Assembly (NCBI RefSeq): GCF_020595095.1
Contig: NZ_JAJDOP010000002.1
Location: 248,001-312,000, forward strand
Reading direction: 5' to 3'
Length of the DNA: 64,000 bases
Source: Microvirga rosea
Lineage (GTDB): Bacteria; Pseudomonadota; Alphaproteobacteria; Rhizobiales; Beijerinckiaceae
Shown: positions 24,765 to 33,957 of the stretch, in pieces
Layout: the number at the start of each line of letters is the position of its first letter
Numbering within the stretch: position 1 is the stretch's first letter
Notes under the pieces: model-generated
Told to the model about the DNA's origin: nothing
The model's database searches: none
What the model saw: the letters and a program-made list of their open reading frames with translations, nothing else
Translations under genes and position numbers: made by a program

Positions 24765-26189
24765 ATGACATTTACTCTCGCACAGGAAATGGAATGGCTT
24801 GAACGAACTGTTCTAGCCGGCACACCTTTGGCTAACACGACCAATACCAATACAAGCGACATAGGCAGTCGCAACTCTGGCGATACCGGCAACCGAGGCC
24901 AAGGTTATGATTGGGGGCACTTCTTCTATTACTCGACCACGCGGACCTATGACGAAAATGGAAACGTCATCAAGGAAACGACTATTCATGAGTCCTCGAC
25001 CAATGATGGCACGGTTGAAACGATTACACCTGAGAACGGCGTAACCTTCTACGTCGAGAACGACGGCCAAATTTACTATTACGACTCGCAAGGTGTTTAC
25101 AGTCCTGCGCGCGACGACATGATCTCGAATCCCTACTTCAGTGTCGACACTCCTAAGACTGGGGGGACATCGGGATCCGACAAGATCCATGAAGGTGCAG
25201 TCTTCATTAATCTTGGCAACCATCAGGGATTGATCATCAAAACCACGGTCGGCAGCTCCGGCGGCGACGCTATTTCCGGCAAGTCATGGGTCTATGCCGA
25301 AGGGGGCGATGATGCCGTCACCGGAACCACGAGCGCCGACTTTCTCGACGGCGGCATCGGTAACGACACGTTGCGGGGCAATGGCGGCAGCGACAAGCTG
25401 CAGGGCAATGCCGGCCAGGATTGGATCGCCGGCGAGAGCGGCGACGATCTGGTCGACGGCGGCGACGGCAACGACATCGTCGGCGGCCAGGACGGCCAGG
25501 ACATGGTTTCGGGCGGGGCCGGCGACGATCAGGTCTGGGGCGGCGCGGGCTATGACGTGCTGACCGGCGATGCCGGCAACGACTGGATCGCCGGCGAGGC
25601 GGGCTACGACACGATTGATGGCGGCGCGGGCAACGACGTGGTCGGCGGCCAGGACGGCGCCGACCGGGTCAGCGGCGGGGCCGGCCAGGACCAGGTCTGG
25701 GGCGGGGCCGACGACGACTGGCTGTGGGGCGATGCCGGCAACGACTGGATCGCCGGCGAGAGCGGCAACGATTATGTGTCGGGCGATGCCGGCGACGACG
25801 TGGTCGGCGGCCAGGACGGCGCCGACACGATCGTCGGCGGGACCGGCAATGACGAGCTGTGGGGTGGGACGGGCGCTGACAAGTTCCTGTTCACTACGGC
25901 GTTGAACGGCAGCAGCAACGTGGACACGCTCAAGGACTTCTCGGCGGCGGAGGCCGATCGGATTTATCTCGAGCACGACATCTTCGCGGCGCTGCCGCTG
26001 GGGTTCCTCTCGAGCTACCTGTTCACGACGGGGGCGGCGGCGAGCACGGCGGACCAGCACCTGATTTATCATCAGAACACCGGGGAGGTGTTTTACGATG
26101 CGGACGGATCGGGCGCGCAGGCGATGGTCAAGTTTGCGCAGGTTGCGGCGGGCACGTATCTGACGGCGTATCACTTCACCACCGTCTGA
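24765..26189 (+). CDS. RTX calcium-binding exported protein, paralogue B
   Basis: A 474-residue protein, ATG 24765 after AGGAGAAG. It starts with AQEMEWLERTVLAGTPLA, nearly the same as paralogue A, then a variable Asn/Gly/Thr-rich segment and the shared GVTFYVENDGQIYYYDSQG domain. The RTX array occupies residues about 195-385 and is followed by the common C-terminal domain with YLEHDIFAALPLGF and the LTAYHFTTV end. Its RTX part is closer to the inverted paralogue C than to its direct neighbour A, which points to gene conversion. Confidence 0.85.
   Translation: MTFTLAQEMEWLERTVLAGTPLANTTNTNTSDIGSRNSGDTGNRGQGYDWGHFFYYSTTRTYDENGNVIKETTIHESSTNDGTVETITPENGVTFYVENDGQIYYYDSQGVYSPARDDMISNPYFSVDTPKTGGTSGSDKIHEGAVFINLGNHQGLIIKTTVGSSGGDAISGKSWVYAEGGDDAVTGTTSADFLDGGIGNDTLRGNGGSDKLQGNAGQDWIAGESGDDLVDGGDGNDIVGGQDGQDMVSGGAGDDQVWGGAGYDVLTGDAGNDWIAGEAGYDTIDGGAGNDVVGGQDGADRVSGGAGQDQVWGGADDDWLWGDAGNDWIAGESGNDYVSGDAGDDVVGGQDGADTIVGGTGNDELWGGTGADKFLFTTALNGSSNVDTLKDFSAAEADRIYLEHDIFAALPLGFLSSYLFTTGAAASTADQHLIYHQNTGEVFYDADGSGAQAMVKFAQVAAGTYLTAYHFTTV
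25366..26189 (+). repeat. RTX 824-bp module, copy 2 (direct)
   Basis: Same extent as copy 1. Over the stretch I compared base by base (about 130 bases upstream of the RTX/C-domain junction) it differs from the reverse complement of copy 3 at only about two positions. Confidence 0.85.
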
Positions 26190-26225
26190 ACCCAGACCGG
26201 TCGCTGACCGGCCGCCACACCCCAC

Positions 26226-26256
26226 AAGAAGCGTGGCTCACAAAGCCGCGCTTCTT
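26226..26256 (+). terminator. terminator of RTX paralogue B
   Basis: AAGAAGCGTGGC and GCCGCGCTTCTT pair (one G-T pair) around TCACAAA, between convergent genes. It is the same hairpin type as after paralogue A, with a poorer T-run. Confidence 0.8.
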
Positions 26257-26348
26257 CCGTTAGACAAAGTTCGTTTTCGCGCAGTGGCAAATAGTCAGAA
26301 CTTGGCCTGCTCTGATCTCTAGCGTTCGGACCAACGGCTCACGTCGTC

Positions 26349-28676
26349 TCACGCGGCCGCATCGGCAAGGGCGATTTCCGCGCTTGTGCTCTCGGCGATG
26401 GGAAGGTGGACCAGGATGATGGTGCCGATGCCTTCCTGGCTGCGAATGCGCAAGGTTCCGCCGTGCAGCTCGGTCAAGGAACGAGCGATGGCGAGGCCCA
26501 GCCCGGAACCCTTGTAGCTCTTGGAGAATTCCGTTTCCACCTGCTCGAAGGGCTGCCCCAGCTTATGCAGTGCATGGGCCGGAATGCCGATGCCGTTATC
26601 CTCGACATAGATGTTGATGGCGTCGCCCGCTTGGCGCGTCCGGACGGTGATGCAACCGCCGTCGCTGGTGAACTTGGTCGCGTTCTGCAGCAGGTTCACG
26701 AGGATCTGGTGAAGCGCCCGCTCGTCCGCCTGAACGACGATATCTTCCGGATTGACGTCCACGGTGATCGACAGGTTCTTGGCCTTGATCTGCTCGTTGA
26801 CGAGGCGAAGCGCGCGTTGGATCGAGGCATTGACCTCGATGGATTGCTTGGTGAGGCTCGTGCGGCCTGCCTCGATCCGGGACATGTCGAGAATGTCGTT
26901 GATCACCGACAGGAGATATTCGCCGCTCGAACGGATGTCGGTGCAGTACTCCTCGTACTTGTCGGATCCGAGCGAACCGAAGATGCCGCTCTGCATCACT
27001 TCCGCAAAGCCGATGATGGCGTTGAGCGGCGTGCGCAGTTCGTGGCTCATGTTGGCGAGAAATTCGGACTTGGCCCGGTTGGCGCTCTCGGCCTGCGCCT
27101 TCTGATCGAGATAGCGTTCGGCGAGGTCCGCAAGCTGTTGCGTCTGCGCCTGGAGCTTCTGGCGGGATTGCTTCAGGTCGAGAACCGTCGCGATCAGCTC
27201 CTTCTCGGATTCGACGAGGCGCTGCTCATGCCGCTTCAGGGCCGTAATGTCCGTGCCGACCGAAACGTAACCGCCATCCTTGGTGCGCCGCTCGTTGATC
27301 TGGAGCCAGCGTCCGTCCTGCAGGCGAGCCTCGTAACTGCGTGCGCCCACATCCTGCTTCTGGGCCCGCATGAACTGATGCTGGATTTCCGGCGGCCGTC
27401 CCTGCGCCATCACCTCTCCATAGGACTTGCCCTGGATTTCGGCATCTGGAGAAAGCTCATGCAGCTTGAGGAACTTCGAATTGCAGAGCACGAGGCGGTT
27501 GTTCGCATCCCAAAGAACGAAGGCCTCGGAGATCGCCTCGATGGCGTCATGCAGGCGCGCATCGGCCTTGGCGGTCTTTTCCTCCAATCCACGCTGCTCC
27601 GTGACGTCCACCGCGATGCCCACGAGGTGGCTCGCCGCATCATCCGGATCGCTCATGAGCTCCGCCCGCGCGCGGAGCCAGACCCATTCGCCGCCAGCGC
27701 TGCGAATGCGGAATTCGTAATCGACGAGGGAAGTCTTGGCGGAGGCGAGCTGCTCGGCGAGCGTATAAAGATCCTGATCCTCGGGATGGATCATGGCGTT
27801 GACTTCGCCGAACGACAGAAACTCATCCTGCCGTTCATAGCCCAGCAGCTCATACATGGAGTCCGACCAGTAGAGCCGGCCACGGCCGATATCCCAGTCC
27901 CAAAGGCCGCAGCGCCCGCGATTGAGAGCGGAATCGATCCGGTCCCGCACCTTTTCGCAGACCTCGTCGGCGGCCCGGGCGCGATTGGCCTGCATGACAT
28001 AGGCGATCCCGATCCCGAGAAGAACCACGATGGTTGCGCCAAGGAGCGAGACGTGCCCGATCGTGCGTGTCCACCAGCCCGACAAGACATGCGGCAGCGG
28101 CTGGACGACGGCGATCTGACCATTCGAGCCGGAGAGCGAGCGTACTGTGGCAATGCCTTGGTCACCTGAAGCCAGACGGATCGTCATGACTCCGGCGCGA
28201 TCGGCAAAGGTGGTCAGCGGCTGGGCGTCGCCCAGGATGTCGTTGAGAGTCCTGGGGGCGCCCTTTGTCGCCGGATGCACGGCGATCACGACGCCGGATG
28301 CATCGGCGAGGAGCAGCATGCGGCTGCGCGAGAGCACGCTCGCCGGCATGCCCTTGATGAGGTTCTGAAGCTGGTTCGCGGCTTCGCCCGCATTCGCCGG
28401 CGCTTTGTGCGAGCCGAGTTTTGCAGCGGAGAGCGAGGCGATCACGTCGATATCGCCGATGGCGTCGAGCACCGTTTCTTCGCGGCCGTTGCGCACCTGG
28501 ATCCAGGCGCTCGCTGCAAGCGTGACAAGAAACAGCACGAGCAGGGCGGGAACTGCCAAGCGCAGGAGCGGCTCGTATTGCTCGAGCCGACGATACGTTG
28601 GGTGCGCGTCCGTACGCGTCACCCCAAGAATTGTACCCGCGCGTGCGGGTACGCATGCGGTCGCCGCCCCCGCCAT
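26349..28676 (-). CDS. PAS-domain membrane sensor histidine kinase (PleC/DivJ-like)
   Basis: A 775-residue hybrid-free kinase. A first membrane helix lies at about 40-60 (LAVPALLVLFLVTLAASAW), an extracytoplasmic sensor at about 60-205, and a second helix at about 208-228 (LLGATIVVLLGIGIAYVM). Two PAS domains follow (WDWDIGRGRLYWSDSMYELLGY and FVLWDANNRLVLCNSKF), then a HisKA domain with FLANMSHELRTPLNAIIGFAE and a HATPase with NLLQNATKF, DNGIGIP and GSGLGLAI. This layout is close to rhizobial PleC-type kinases that control DivK, but that link is inferred. No response regulator gene is adjacent. It lies between the two inverted RTX copies. Confidence 0.85.
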   Translation of the reverse strand: MAGAATACVPARAGTILGVTRTDAHPTYRRLEQYEPLLRLAVPALLVLFLVTLAASAWIQVRNGREETVLDAIGDIDVIASLSAAKLGSHKAPANAGEAANQLQNLIKGMPASVLSRSRMLLLADASGVVIAVHPATKGAPRTLNDILGDAQPLTTFADRAGVMTIRLASGDQGIATVRSLSGSNGQIAVVQPLPHVLSGWWTRTIGHVSLLGATIVVLLGIGIAYVMQANRARAADEVCEKVRDRIDSALNRGRCGLWDWDIGRGRLYWSDSMYELLGYERQDEFLSFGEVNAMIHPEDQDLYTLAEQLASAKTSLVDYEFRIRSAGGEWVWLRARAELMSDPDDAASHLVGIAVDVTEQRGLEEKTAKADARLHDAIEAISEAFVLWDANNRLVLCNSKFLKLHELSPDAEIQGKSYGEVMAQGRPPEIQHQFMRAQKQDVGARSYEARLQDGRWLQINERRTKDGGYVSVGTDITALKRHEQRLVESEKELIATVLDLKQSRQKLQAQTQQLADLAERYLDQKAQAESANRAKSEFLANMSHELRTPLNAIIGFAEVMQSGIFGSLGSDKYEEYCTDIRSSGEYLLSVINDILDMSRIEAGRTSLTKQSIEVNASIQRALRLVNEQIKAKNLSITVDVNPEDIVVQADERALHQILVNLLQNATKFTSDGGCITVRTRQAGDAINIYVEDNGIGIPAHALHKLGQPFEQVETEFSKSYKGSGLGLAIARSLTELHGGTLRIRSQEGIGTIILVHLPIAESTSAEIALADAAA

Positions 28677-28869
28677 GCGATTTCCCTCCGGAATCCTTCA
28701 TTGTCCCTGTTCGGAAGGACGTGCCGCATCTTCCCGAATCACCAACAATAGAATCATCGCCGCGTGATTTGTCTAGCTAGCTAGAGGGTGTGTAGCGCAA
28801 AATTTTTAATGTTTCGTTAGGGAACAGGACTCCCCGCCCTGTTTCCGAAAGTTAAAATTTATCAAAGTC

Positions 28870-31521
28870 TTATCGAGATACCGGTTCTTCGAGAGAACGT
28901 TGCACGATGTCGGCTACGTCACGGGAAAGACTCGCATTTTCGGCAATCCGAAGAAGTGCGCCTTTCGCCCGTTCCCGGCGTTCTTTTTCCATGATCCGCC
29001 AGGACCCGAAAGCGGTCAGGAGGCGCGCGGCGAGCTGTGGATTCAGTGGATCGGCACGCAGCACCATGTCGGCCAGGAACTCATAACCCTGTCCGTCCCG
29101 CCTGTTGAACTGAGTCGGATTGAGCATCGCAAAGCTTCCGATCAGGGATCGAACACGGTTAGGGTTGCTGATCGAGAAGGCCGGATGGTCCAAGAGACGG
29201 CGGACACGCGCCAGCGTCTCCTCTTCCTGGATTGTGGCCTGAAGGGTGAACCATTTGTCGAGAACGAGCGGCTCGTCCGCATAGCGGCTCTCGAAAGCCG
29301 CAATCGCCGCTTCCCGCGCATACCCCGGCAATGTCATCAGAACGCCCAGGGCGGCGAGGCGATCGGTCATGTTGCCGGCGGTCTTGAACTGCGTGTCGGC
29401 CAACTGCTCACCGGTCTGCGCGTCGGCCGCAGCCAACAGGTCGAGGCAGACGTTACGCAGGGCTCTGCGTCCCGCGCTGGCGGCATCGGGGCTGTAGGGG
29501 CCCTCGTCCGCCAAAGACCCGTAGAGCTCTCGTAGGTGGCGGCTACAGGCCGCGCCGATGACATGGCGCAACTGCTGACGTGCTCCATGGATGGCGTCGG
29601 GATCGACTTCCGTTCCCATTTCCTGCGCGGCATCCGCCTCTCCCGGCAGGGTCAGCACCAGCGCCGCGAAGGCCGGATCCCTTTGGGCCTCGCGCTCCAG
29701 GAAGGCACACAAGGCGGCAGTCAGACCTTCGAATGCCCCGTTGGGAACTGGCATGCCTTTGGCGAGGCTTATCAGCAGGCGCATTGCCACGGTCTGAGCG
29801 GCCTGCCAGCGGTTGAAGGCGTCCGTATCGTGGCGGAGCAGAACGAGCAGATCTTCGTTCGAGAGATCGAGCGAGGTCTTCACCGGCGCCGAGAAATCAC
29901 GAAAGACGGACGGAACCGGATGAGAGGTCACGTCGGAGAAGGTCAGGCTGTCCTCCGCTTTGTCGAGCAGAAACACACCCCGTGAGCTCGTGCGGTCACT
30001 TCTCGGCGTGAGGGTGCTTCCGTCCCGGGCGACGAGACCGATGGCAACCGGGATCGCCATGGGCTCCTTGGTCGCCTGCCCCGGAGTCGGCGCGGTAGCT
30101 TGCGTGAAATCAAGCCGGTATGTTTGAGCATGCGGGTCGTAGCTGCCGCGCACGGCCACGCGCGGCGTGCCGGCTTGCGCATACCAGCGTGCGAAATGGC
30201 CGAGGTCCCGTCCGGTCACGGTCGCGAACGCATCGAGAAAGTCCTCGACGGTGGCGGCGGTGCCGTCGCACCGTTCGAAATAGAGATCCATGCCGCGCCG
30301 GAAGGCCTCTTCTCCGATCACTGTCTTGAGCATGCGGACGATTTCGGCGCCCTTCTCGTAAACCGTCGCGGTGTAGAAATTATTGATCTCCCGGTACTGC
30401 TGTGGGCGAACCGGATGGGCAAGCGGGCTTGCATCCTCCGCGAACTGGCGGGCGCGCAGGGTCTTGACCTCGGCGATGCGATGGACAGGACGGGAGCGCT
30501 CATCCGATGAGAATTCCTGATCGCGGAAAACGGTCAGGCCTTCCTTAAGACAGAGCTGAAACCAGTCCCGGCATGTGACGCGGTTGCCGGTCCAGTTGTG
30601 GAAGTACTCGTGTGCGATGATCGCCTCGATATTGGCATAATCCGCATCCGTCGCGGTCTCGGGGCTTGCGAGCACGTACTTGTCGTTGAAGATGTTGAGA
30701 CCCTTGTTCTCCATCGCGCCCATGTTGAAATCGGATACGGCCACGATGTTGAACACATCGAGATCGTATTCCCGGCCGAAGACGCGCTCGTCCCACCGCA
30801 TGGAGCGTTCGAGCGCATCGAGGGCATAACTTGCGCGGTCCTCCTTACCGGGCTCCACATACACCTTGAGAGCGACATTGCGGCCACCCATGGTGGTGAA
30901 CGATTGTCCAACGTGGCCGAGCCTGCCGCCGACAAGGGCGAACAGATAGGAGGGCTTTGGATGGGGATCATGCCACACCGCGAAGTGGCGGTTCGTCCCT
31001 TCCACGGCTCCGCTCTCGAGCGGATTGCCGTTGCCCAACAGAACCGGCGCCTCATCCCGGTCGGCCTCGATCCGGGTTGTATAAACCGAGAGCACGTCCG
31101 GACGATCGAGGAAGTAGGTAATCCGCCGAAAGCCATCCGCCTCGCACTGGGTGCAGTAGTTTCCGCCTGAGCGGTAAAGACCCATGAGTTTGGTGTTGGC
31201 GGTCGGGTCGAGCTCCGTCTCGATCACCAGGGTAAAGGGCTGACGCGGAGGCTGGCTGATGCTGAGGAGCTGAGGGCCGGCCGCATACTCGCTGCTGTCC
31301 AGAGCGCGTCCATCGAGACTGACGGCCCTCAGATTCAAATCGTCACCGTCCAGCACCAGCGGTGCGTCGCTGCGCCCCTCCGGATTAGGCCGGATGGTCA
31401 GTCTGGATGTGACGCGCGTCGCCCGTGGATCGAGCCGCACATCCAGCTCGACCCGGTCGATCAGAAAGTCGCTGGGCCGGTAGTCCTTCAGCTGGATGAT
31501 ATGGGCTTCGTCGGGGCGCAT
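28870..31521 (-). CDS. pepN: aminopeptidase N (M1 zinc metallopeptidase)
   Basis: An 883-residue cytosolic enzyme that removes N-terminal residues from peptides. It has the GAMENKGLNIFN substrate-recognition motif near residue 265, the zinc site HEYFHNWTGNRVTC followed by KEGLTVFRDQEF (HExxH...E), and the tyrosine region TVYEKGAEIVRML. The N-terminal beta domain begins LKDYRPSDFLIDRVEL, and the C-terminal helical superhelix is complete. The length equals that of E. coli PepN. Confidence 0.96.
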   Translation of the reverse strand: MRPDEAHIIQLKDYRPSDFLIDRVELDVRLDPRATRVTSRLTIRPNPEGRSDAPLVLDGDDLNLRAVSLDGRALDSSEYAAGPQLLSISQPPRQPFTLVIETELDPTANTKLMGLYRSGGNYCTQCEADGFRRITYFLDRPDVLSVYTTRIEADRDEAPVLLGNGNPLESGAVEGTNRHFAVWHDPHPKPSYLFALVGGRLGHVGQSFTTMGGRNVALKVYVEPGKEDRASYALDALERSMRWDERVFGREYDLDVFNIVAVSDFNMGAMENKGLNIFNDKYVLASPETATDADYANIEAIIAHEYFHNWTGNRVTCRDWFQLCLKEGLTVFRDQEFSSDERSRPVHRIAEVKTLRARQFAEDASPLAHPVRPQQYREINNFYTATVYEKGAEIVRMLKTVIGEEAFRRGMDLYFERCDGTAATVEDFLDAFATVTGRDLGHFARWYAQAGTPRVAVRGSYDPHAQTYRLDFTQATAPTPGQATKEPMAIPVAIGLVARDGSTLTPRSDRTSSRGVFLLDKAEDSLTFSDVTSHPVPSVFRDFSAPVKTSLDLSNEDLLVLLRHDTDAFNRWQAAQTVAMRLLISLAKGMPVPNGAFEGLTAALCAFLEREAQRDPAFAALVLTLPGEADAAQEMGTEVDPDAIHGARQQLRHVIGAACSRHLRELYGSLADEGPYSPDAASAGRRALRNVCLDLLAAADAQTGEQLADTQFKTAGNMTDRLAALGVLMTLPGYAREAAIAAFESRYADEPLVLDKWFTLQATIQEEETLARVRRLLDHPAFSISNPNRVRSLIGSFAMLNPTQFNRRDGQGYEFLADMVLRADPLNPQLAARLLTAFGSWRIMEKERRERAKGALLRIAENASLSRDVADIVQRSLEEPVSR

Positions 31522-31935
31522 GCGGGCTCACCTTGTTGGAATGATGTTGCAGATGAGATGTCCTGCCGGAATCTGCAAGGCCGCCACAGAGGAAGGCAGG
31601 GGGAGATGGACGATGTTTGAAGAGATAGCCCCTCATCGCATTCACAGAAAGAGCCCAAAGTGATCAGAAGCTTTTTTCTCGCCTGCGACTGCGAATAGCC
31701 TCCAAAGCTGCGGCCGAGCATGGCGCGATAACGTTTGAACCTGAGGGACTTCAAGGCAGCCAGACAAGACGGCAACCGTATTTAATGAGCCGTCGAGATC
31801 GCGAAGAGCGCAAGAAGGAAGAGAAGAAAGGAAGCTGTTTTCTGATCCCCCGTGTCTAACGCAGGAAGCGCGGCCTTGTGAGCCGCGCTTCTTGTGGGGT
31901 GTGGCGGCAGGCGAGGCCTGCCGCCGGGTCGGCCA
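31522..31935. other. 414-base intergenic region between RTX paralogue C and pepN
   Basis: It contains the presumed pepN promoter on the right and, on the left (31866-31935), the terminator and spacer that follow RTX paralogue C. CCACACCCCACAAGAAGCG and the spacer are shared with the bases after paralogue B, so the duplicated block extends past the stop codon. No gene is supported. Confidence 0.6.
31866..31892 (-). terminator. terminator of RTX paralogue C
   Basis: In the minus direction AAGCGCGGC and GCCGCGCTT pair around a TCACAAG loop, the same hairpin as after paralogues A and B, but the following T-run is lost. Confidence 0.7.
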
Positions 31936-32759
31936 TCAGACGGTGGTAAAATGATACGCCGTCAGATACGTCCCCGCCGCAACCTGCGCAAACTTGACCA
32001 TCGCCTGCGATCCCGATCCGTCCGCATCATAAAACACCTCGCCGGTGCTCTGATGATAAATCAGGTGCTGGTCCGCCGTGCTCGCCGCCGCCCCCGTCGT
32101 GAACAGGTAGCTCGAGAGGAACCCCAGCGGCAGCGCCGCGAAGATGTCGTGCTCGAGATAAATCCGATCGGCCTCCGCCGCCGAGAAGTCCTTGAGCGTG
32201 TCCACGTTGCTGCTGCCGTTCAACGCCGTGGTGAACAGGAACTTGTCAGCGCCCGTCCCACCCCACAGCTCGTCATTGCCGGTCCCGCCGACGATCGTGT
32301 CGGCGCCGTCCTGGCCGCCGACCACGTCGTCGCCAGCATCGCCCGACACATAGTCGTTGCCGCTCTCGCCGGCGATCCAGTCGTTGCCGGCATCGCCCCA
32401 CAGCCAGTCGTCGTCGGCCCCGCCCCAGACCTGATCCTGGCCGGCTCCGCCGCTGACCCGGTCGGCGCCGTCCTGGCCGCCGACCACGTCGTTGCCGTCG
32501 CCGCCCTCGACCGTGTCGTAGCCCGCCTCGCCGGCGATCCAGTCGTTGCCGGCATCGCCGGTCAGCACGTCATAGCCCGCGCCGCCCCAGACCTGATCGT
32601 CGCCGGCCCCGCCCGAAACCATGTCCTGGCCGTCCTGGCCGCCGACGATGTCGTTGCCGTCGCCGCCATCCACCAGATCGTCGCCGCTCTCGCCGGCGAT
32701 CCAATCCTGGCCGGCTTGGCCTTGCAGCTTGTCGCTGCCGCCGTTCCCCCGCAACGTGT
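31936..32759 (-). repeat. RTX 824-bp module, copy 3 (inverted)
   Basis: The reverse complement aligns end to end with 25366-26189 and 23451-24274. With copy 2 it forms an inverted pair enclosing about 5.7 kb that carries the sensor kinase and pepN. Confidence 0.85.
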
Positions 32760-33591
32760 CGTCGCCGGCATCACCTGTAAGAAGATCGCTGCCAAGTCCG
32801 CCGTCGAGCCAATCGTTGCCGAGACCTCCGACGAGCAGGTCAGCCCCAGCGCCGCCCTTCAGCACATCCAGACCATCGCCGCCCCAGAGCTGGTCACTCC
32901 CATCACTGCCCGACACGGTATCGTTGCCGTCGGCGCCCATCAGCATGCCGGATCCCTGGATCAGATCATCCCCGGCACTTCCCATGGTCGCCTCGACCAC
33001 GGTGTAGGTGGCATCTCCAGCCTTCAGGATGGCGTAGGTATGGTGGATCGTATTGCTTGATGTCCCGCCATCGGTTGAGCCTCCTGCTCCGCCGTCGGTC
33101 GGGCCATTCACTCCACCGTCGGCACCGCCGCCTGACGCGCCGCCATCATATGATCCACCGGACGCGCCTCCGCCATCATACGTGCCGCCATCTGGAATAT
33201 CGCTTTCAGGCAGCGTGTAGCGGCTCCAGAAGTAGGAGGTCATCGGCTCGACGCTATGGCTCCCGTCGGCATCGATATGAAGCTCCCAAACCGTCTTGTG
33301 CTTGGGGTCAATCTGATTGATCAGGAAGATGCGGCCTTCGACGGGGATCACATCATGTTTGACGCCTGCGACATCCATCGTGGTCGGCAGGTCGGGTGGA
33401 GTACCGCCATCGGCTCCGGCGCCACCATCCGTTGTGCCCTCCCCCGCGCTCCCGCCATCGGTGCCGCCGTCACTGCCTCCGCCGCCCCCGCCGCCGTCGT
33501 CCTGCCCCTCGCCTTCTCCATAGCCGATGAGCTGCTGCCCGTACGTGTAGGCATACCGGAGATATTCCCACTCAAGTTGGGTCATAGCCAT
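31936..33591 (-). CDS. RTX calcium-binding exported protein, paralogue C (inverted)
   Basis: A 551-residue protein, ATG 33591 after GAGGGG. The C-terminal 275 residues repeat the array and end domain of paralogues A and B, including YLEHDIFAALPLGF and LTAYHFTTV. The N-terminal half differs: TQLEWEYLRYAYTYGQQL is followed by two long Gly/Ser/Asp-rich linkers flanking a domain (VEGRIFLINQ, WELHIDADGSHSV) that may be a distant version of the FYVENDG domain of A and B. It also has extra RTX units (GGDGLDVLKGGAGADLLVGG) before the shared block. It reads as a chimaera of a different head with a converted tail. Confidence 0.85.
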   Translation of the reverse strand: MAMTQLEWEYLRYAYTYGQQLIGYGEGEGQDDGGGGGGGSDGGTDGGSAGEGTTDGGAGADGGTPPDLPTTMDVAGVKHDVIPVEGRIFLINQIDPKHKTVWELHIDADGSHSVEPMTSYFWSRYTLPESDIPDGGTYDGGGASGGSYDGGASGGGADGGVNGPTDGGAGGSTDGGTSSNTIHHTYAILKAGDATYTVVEATMGSAGDDLIQGSGMLMGADGNDTVSGSDGSDQLWGGDGLDVLKGGAGADLLVGGLGNDWLDGGLGSDLLTGDAGDDTLRGNGGSDKLQGQAGQDWIAGESGDDLVDGGDGNDIVGGQDGQDMVSGGAGDDQVWGGAGYDVLTGDAGNDWIAGEAGYDTVEGGDGNDVVGGQDGADRVSGGAGQDQVWGGADDDWLWGDAGNDWIAGESGNDYVSGDAGDDVVGGQDGADTIVGGTGNDELWGGTGADKFLFTTALNGSSNVDTLKDFSAAEADRIYLEHDIFAALPLGFLSSYLFTTGAAASTADQHLIYHQSTGEVFYDADGSGSQAMVKFAQVAAGTYLTAYHFTTV

Positions 33592-33957
33592 ATTGTGTCC
33601 CCTCTCTCACTTACGATGACGACTTCCTGGGTTTCACGGAAACTCAGGAAATGAAATCCAACGTTATAATATCCATAAATCAACTGCTGACTGTACATCC
33701 GCTGTGGATAGCCGGAAGTTGCAGCGCATCCTTGCTCGAGAGAGTACCGCTTGAGGATTCAAGGTGAACCTGAGAAGATGGCCTATGGCTCAAAAGGCGC
33801 GGTCCCTTATAGGACCAAGCCCCGTCACTGATGTATCGTGGATCCGGAGGCCATTGCAGGCTCCGTCCAGCCTAAACCACGAGTTTAACGGATATCCCAG
33901 TAGACAAGCTTCCTGATGCCCCGCCTGAGGAGCGTCTTTGCGGCAGCGACAACAGAC
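33592..33957. other. 366-base intergenic region between glnE and RTX paralogue C
   Basis: Both flanking genes read leftwards. The left part should hold the promoter of RTX paralogue C; TTATAACGTT (minus strand, near 33662-33671) resembles elements near the N-G-L repeat gene at 12.1 kb. I see no clear glnE terminator and no supported gene. Confidence 0.55.

Noticed and set aside
23369..33060. Large open frames antisense to the RTX arrays (for example 23369-24328, 25284-26225, 31894-33060)
   Set aside because: The repeats of GGxGxD codons read as alanine/valine/proline repeats on the other strand; no starts with ribosome binding sites and no known fold.
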